Source: Candidatus Zipacnadia bacterium (GTDB lineage Bacteria; Armatimonadota; Zipacnadia; Zipacnadales; Zipacnadaceae). From it: a DNA stretch of 9,862 bases. The stretch lies in contig JALGTS010000034.1 in NCBI GenBank assembly GCA_029821255.1, forward strand, positions 1-9,862. Reading direction: 5' to 3'. The translations under genes were made by a program, and so were the position numbers. Positions 7,278 to 9,862 of the stretch are shown here, in pieces; position 1 is the stretch's first letter; each line of letters starts with the position of its first letter. The notes below the pieces were generated by a model. It worked only from the letters and a program-made list of their open reading frames with translations, ran no database searches and had not been told where the DNA came from.

Positions 7278-8225
7278 ATGGGTCCAGCATTACTGTCTGG
7301 CGCCATATTTGTCCTCCTAAGCATCGGGGGCTACGCGCTGGTCAGTGCATTGTATTCATCCCAAGACGAGCTACCCAGGCGTCGGCTCCAGGAACAGGAG
7401 CAGCCGGTAGCAGCCAGTGGCCAGGACGAGGCACAGGCCGACAGTGTGCCCCTGGTCACAAAGCTGTTGCACGGGACTCGGCTCTACAATGCTATGCAGT
7501 GGGAGCTGCTACGAGCGGGTCTGTTGATAAAACCCTCGGAGATGATAGTTATCGCGGTGGCAGCAGGGATTGGTACATATATGGTCGGACTGACCCTACC
7601 GCCAAGCTTGATTACTCGAGCATTCTCGCTCTTGCTCGGCCTGGCCAGTCCCTGGATCTACGTTCAGATCCGCAAGCAGTATCGTTACAGACTGCTGATA
7701 ACCCAACTGCCTGAGGCCCTGCAACTGATAGCTTCCTCGCTACGCTCTGGCTTTTCTATCCTGCGGGCAATTGAAGTAGTCGCTAACGAGATGCCCGCTC
7801 CGATCTCACAGGAATTCCGCTGGGTACTTGACGAGGTCAATGTTGGCGTCAGTATGGAGAGGGCCTTCACGCATATGGTGCAACGAACCGCCAGCCCCGA
7901 TGTGAAGCTGATGGTAACCGCGATCCAGATTCAGGCAGCGGTAGGCGGCGACTTGGCCGAGGTGTTAGAGACCACCTCCGCTATGATCCGCGAGCGTTTT
8001 CAGCTTACTGCAGAAGTAGCAGCACTCACCGCCGAGGGCCGCCTTTCTGCTGTTATCCTCGGCGGCTTGCCAATTGGCCTGGCGCTGTTTATCCACATGC
8101 TCAACCCCGAATATCTGCGCCCGCTCACCACTGAGCCGCTGGGAGTTGGAATGATGATCGGCGCTGCATCGTTGATGATGTTTGGCATGCTGATCATTAA
8201 GAACATGCTTAACGTCGACGTATGA
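7278..8225 (+). CDS. tadB: TadB-like inner-membrane platform protein (type II secretion F domain)
   Basis: A protein of 315 residues. An N-terminal membrane helix (about 2-25) is followed by a charged linker rich in Glu and Gln. A pair of hydrophobic segments (about 88-130) precedes the T2SSF domain, recognisable by QLPEALQLIASSLRSGFSILRAIEVVANE and by AVGGDLAEVLETTSAMIRER. Two C-terminal membrane helices end the protein (PIGLALFIHML and MMIGAASLMMFGMLII). This is the usual TadB architecture. TadB pairs with TadC as the membrane platform on which TadA acts. The start ATG 7278 has a near-ideal ribosome binding site. The gene is tightly spaced with tadA (4 bases) and tadC (11 bases), so they are co-transcribed. 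Confidence 0.92.
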   Translation: MGPALLSGAIFVLLSIGGYALVSALYSSQDELPRRRLQEQEQPVAASGQDEAQADSVPLVTKLLHGTRLYNAMQWELLRAGLLIKPSEMIVIAVAAGIGTYMVGLTLPPSLITRAFSLLLGLASPWIYVQIRKQYRYRLLITQLPEALQLIASSLRSGFSILRAIEVVANEMPAPISQEFRWVLDEVNVGVSMERAFTHMVQRTASPDVKLMVTAIQIQAAVGGDLAEVLETTSAMIRERFQLTAEVAALTAEGRLSAVILGGLPIGLALFIHMLNPEYLRPLTTEPLGVGMMIGAASLMMFGMLIIKNMLNVDV

Positions 8226-8236
8226 GGTGATATGAA

Positions 8237-8962
8237 ATGCCTTTTGTGATTGCCGGCGTGGTCTTCGCCCTGCTGGTGGCCATCGGCTTTGCCATAGGCA
8301 CCAGCATTGAACGCAATACTCACATTCGCCAAATACAGCAGATTAAAACAGCCTCTGAGTCCGAGCCAATTCTGGCACCTGAGCTGACCAAGCCATGGTC
8401 GCACCGTATCGTGGCACCCATGCTGGAGAGAATCTCCAAGGTGGTCGGCAGGCTGGCCCCGAGTAGTGTATTGCAAACCAACCGCCAGCGACTGCAGCAG
8501 GCTGCTCATCCCTATGGGTTAACCGCCGAGGTTTTCCTAATGGTGAGAATGCTAAGCACACTGATAGGGCTGGCTATAGGAGGACTGATACTATGGCGCG
8601 GTTTGCTGCCTACCAATATAGCCTGGCTGGCCGCAATCACTGCAGCGAGTGTTGGGGTACTGGCACCTGGCTGGCTGATAGACCGCATTGCCCAGAGTCG
8701 CCAGCGGCAGATAAGGAAAGACTTGCCCAATATCATCGATCTGCTGGTGGTCAGTGTGGAAGCAGGCTTGGGGTTAGATGGAGCTATATCGGAGATTATC
8801 CAGCGGGAGAGCGGCCCTCTGACCGAGGAGTTTGAGCAGACTTTGACTGAAATACGCCTGGGTAAGAGCCGGCAAGATGCCTGGCGTAATCTGGCTAAGC
8901 GCACCCAAGTTGACGAATTAAGCGCATTTTTATGGCCGCAATCTGCCAAGCCGAGGAACTAG
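8237..8962 (+). CDS. tadC: TadC-like platform protein, N-terminal part (frameshifted)
   Basis: This reading frame encodes 241 residues of a TadC-like T2SSF protein. It has an N-terminal membrane helix (about 3-25), a linker, and two membrane segments (MVRMLSTLIGLAIGGLILW and IAWLAAITAASVGVLAPGWLI). The T2SSF domain starts at DLPNIIDLLVVSVEAGLGLDGAI. Family-like sequence stops at VDELSAF, after which ten foreign residues (LWPQSAKPRN) precede a stop. The missing half of the domain is intact in the -1 frame starting at 8932. The join is a run of five T at 8927-8931; one extra T would restore SAFFMAAICQAEELG. The start ATG 8237 is supported by GAGGTGA at 8224-8230. The cause is a one-base deletion, real or an assembly error; a programmed -1 frameshift is less likely. 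The product as read would probably not be functional. Confidence 0.88.
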   Translation: MPFVIAGVVFALLVAIGFAIGTSIERNTHIRQIQQIKTASESEPILAPELTKPWSHRIVAPMLERISKVVGRLAPSSVLQTNRQRLQQAAHPYGLTAEVFLMVRMLSTLIGLAIGGLILWRGLLPTNIAWLAAITAASVGVLAPGWLIDRIAQSRQRQIRKDLPNIIDLLVVSVEAGLGLDGAISEIIQRESGPLTEEFEQTLTEIRLGKSRQDAWRNLAKRTQVDELSAFLWPQSAKPRN

Positions 8963-9165
8963 GTTCCAGCATATCAAGGGTATTGCGTACTCACAGTGAT
9001 ACCCTGCGGATCAAGCGCAAGATTCACGTGCGCGAGCTGGCCAACATGATACCAGTGAAGATGCTTTTCCCACTGGTATTCTGCATATTCCCGGCAATGT
9101 TCGTGGTCATTCTCGGCCCCGGGGCCATAACAATAATGCATACAATGGGCAACATAGGCAGATAG
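8932..9165 (+). CDS. tadC: TadC-like platform protein, C-terminal part (continuation after frameshift)
   Basis: This frame encodes 77 residues: MAAICQAEELGSSISRVLRT continues the T2SSF domain, then a basic segment (RIKRKIHVRELANMIPVKM) and the final membrane helix (LFPLVFCIFPAMFVVILGPGA). These are the usual C-terminal elements of TadC. The ATG at 8932 has no ribosome binding site, so this is not an independent gene but the end of tadC, read in the -1 frame relative to 8237. Joined, the two parts give about 308 residues, the normal length. It is the last gene of the cluster; the next gene converges from the other strand with a gap of 10 bases and no visible terminator. Confidence 0.85.
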   Translation: MAAICQAEELGSSISRVLRTHSDTLRIKRKIHVRELANMIPVKMLFPLVFCIFPAMFVVILGPGAITIMHTMGNIGR

Positions 9166-9175
9166 CAGTCGCCAC

Positions 9176-9862
9176 TCAGCCTCCCACCGAGTAATTCATC
9201 AGCTCCTGATATGTCCAGAAATACTCACCGGTATTGGGATCATAATCCCATAACTGGCTCTTTACCACGCCAACACCGGCCTTGAACCAAGTGAGGACGG
9301 TATACTCACCATACTCATCTACGCCCTCTTCGCGCACCTTCACGCAGTTTGCGAAGGTCCCTGCCGGCACGGTAACCTCATCAGTAACTGATTCAATCTC
9401 AAAAGTGTGTTGAGGATCCTGGTCATCTGACCATTGTGTGCCTACTTGAATAGGTGCCTTGAGCTTGTAGACGCTGGTGTCATCAGCGAATAGCTCGCAC
9501 AAGCCTTGTTCATCGTGGCGGAAGTACATATATCTGGGGCTCTGACCGGGGTCGGTGTACTGCACACGCAGCTCGTACCAAACCTCGGCAATGCCCACAA
9601 CCTGCCGTAAGCAGGTAACCGTCAGAGTAATTTCCTGAGCCGGGCCTACTCCCCCAGGCTCCACCGAACTGCCGGTGTACTCCCACCAGTAGCCTATGCC
9701 CAGCGGATAGTAGTCAGCCGTTGGTTGGGGCCCGGGCTCAACCACAGTAACGGTGGCGGAATCCGGGGGTAAATCTTCGTAAGTAGCAGTCACCACAGTC
9801 GTACCCAGGCCCGTGGCGGTGAATTCACCCAGGCTATCAATAGTGCCCACCAGTGGGTTGGA
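9176..9862 (-). CDS. Probable surface/secreted protein with Ig-like (BIG2) domain end, partial
   Basis: The gene is open to the right edge of the window, so its start and signal peptide lie outside. The visible 228 residues begin SNPLVGTIDSLGEFTATGLG, the typical end of a bacterial Ig-like BIG2 repeat, and run on through VVTATYEDLPPDSATVTVVE. A proline-rich linker (EPGPQPTADYYP) leads into a domain of about 180 residues beginning YYPLGIGYWWEYTGSS. This resembles beta-rich extracytoplasmic domains of the 'YPL-x-G-x-x-W-x-Y' kind found in lipoproteins and surface proteins. It contains VPAGTFANCVKV and ends LMNYSVGG. I cannot assign a specific function. It has no membrane helix in the visible part. 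It converges with tadC, stop to stop, 10 bases apart. The codon GTG at 9850 is internal to the BIG2 domain and not a true start. Confidence 0.7.
   Translation of the reverse strand, partial: SNPLVGTIDSLGEFTATGLGTTVVTATYEDLPPDSATVTVVEPGPQPTADYYPLGIGYWWEYTGSSVEPGGVGPAQEITLTVTCLRQVVGIAEVWYELRVQYTDPGQSPRYMYFRHDEQGLCELFADDTSVYKLKAPIQVGTQWSDDQDPQHTFEIESVTDEVTVPAGTFANCVKVREEGVDEYGEYTVLTWFKAGVGVVKSQLWDYDPNTGEYFWTYQELMNYSVGG

Noticed and set aside
8927..8934. Programmed -1 ribosomal frameshift in tadC at A-TTT-TTA
   Set aside because: It lacks the first T of the canonical T-TTT-TTA heptamer, I see no clear downstream stem, and tadC genes are not known to use frameshifting. A one-base indel is simpler.
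1..9862. CRISPR arrays, tRNA or rRNA genes, insertion sequences, phage or toxin-antitoxin genes
   Set aside because: I looked on both strands and found no repeat-spacer pattern, tRNA-like fold, transposase motif or paired small toxin genes.

Overview
This window is bacterial chromosome of moderate GC content, with genes packed on both strands, good GGAGG-type ribosome binding sites and several GTG starts. I cannot name the species. The Tad pilus genes carry no secretin, and the RecO, PolX and multi-pass DUF-family membrane protein point to a deep-branching, possibly monoderm environmental lineage such as Chloroflexota or Armatimonadota. That placement is inference only.

Left part (1-3517, minus strand). 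Reading leftwards from 3517 there are three genes: a large multi-pass membrane protein resembling the DUF6785/DUF6784 family (3517 to 1508), the repair protein RecO (start 1400), and the 5' part of a PolX-type DNA polymerase that runs off the window at base 1. The recO-polX junction is damaged. polX appears to have lost about 41 nt just after its GTG start at 622. As a result its first helix is missing and its frame is broken, while recO has no stop of its own and reads on to 405 through polX in the wrong frame.

Middle and right part (3752-9165, plus strand). This is a compact Tad (tight adherence) type IVc pilus operon. In order it holds a 58-residue Flp pilin, a strong GC-rich hairpin, a TadE-like pseudopilin, TadZ/CpaE (localisation ATPase with a degenerate receiver), TadA/CpaF (motor ATPase), TadB and TadC (inner-membrane platform). 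Flp and TadE would be processed by a prepilin peptidase that is not in this window. TadZ would place the machine, and TadA would power pilus assembly on the TadB/TadC platform. tadC is split by a -1 frameshift at a run of five T (8927-8931).

Right edge (9862 to 9176, minus strand). The C-terminal part of a probable secreted or surface protein, with the end of a bacterial Ig-like (BIG2) domain, converges on tadC with only 10 bases between them.

I saw no tRNA, rRNA, CRISPR array, insertion sequence or phage gene. The window looks like ordinary housekeeping genes plus a Tad locus, and I do not see a clearly new system. The points most worth checking are the two frame disruptions (recO/polX and tadC), the hairpin after the pilin gene, the inverted repeat upstream of it, and the degenerate TadZ motifs.
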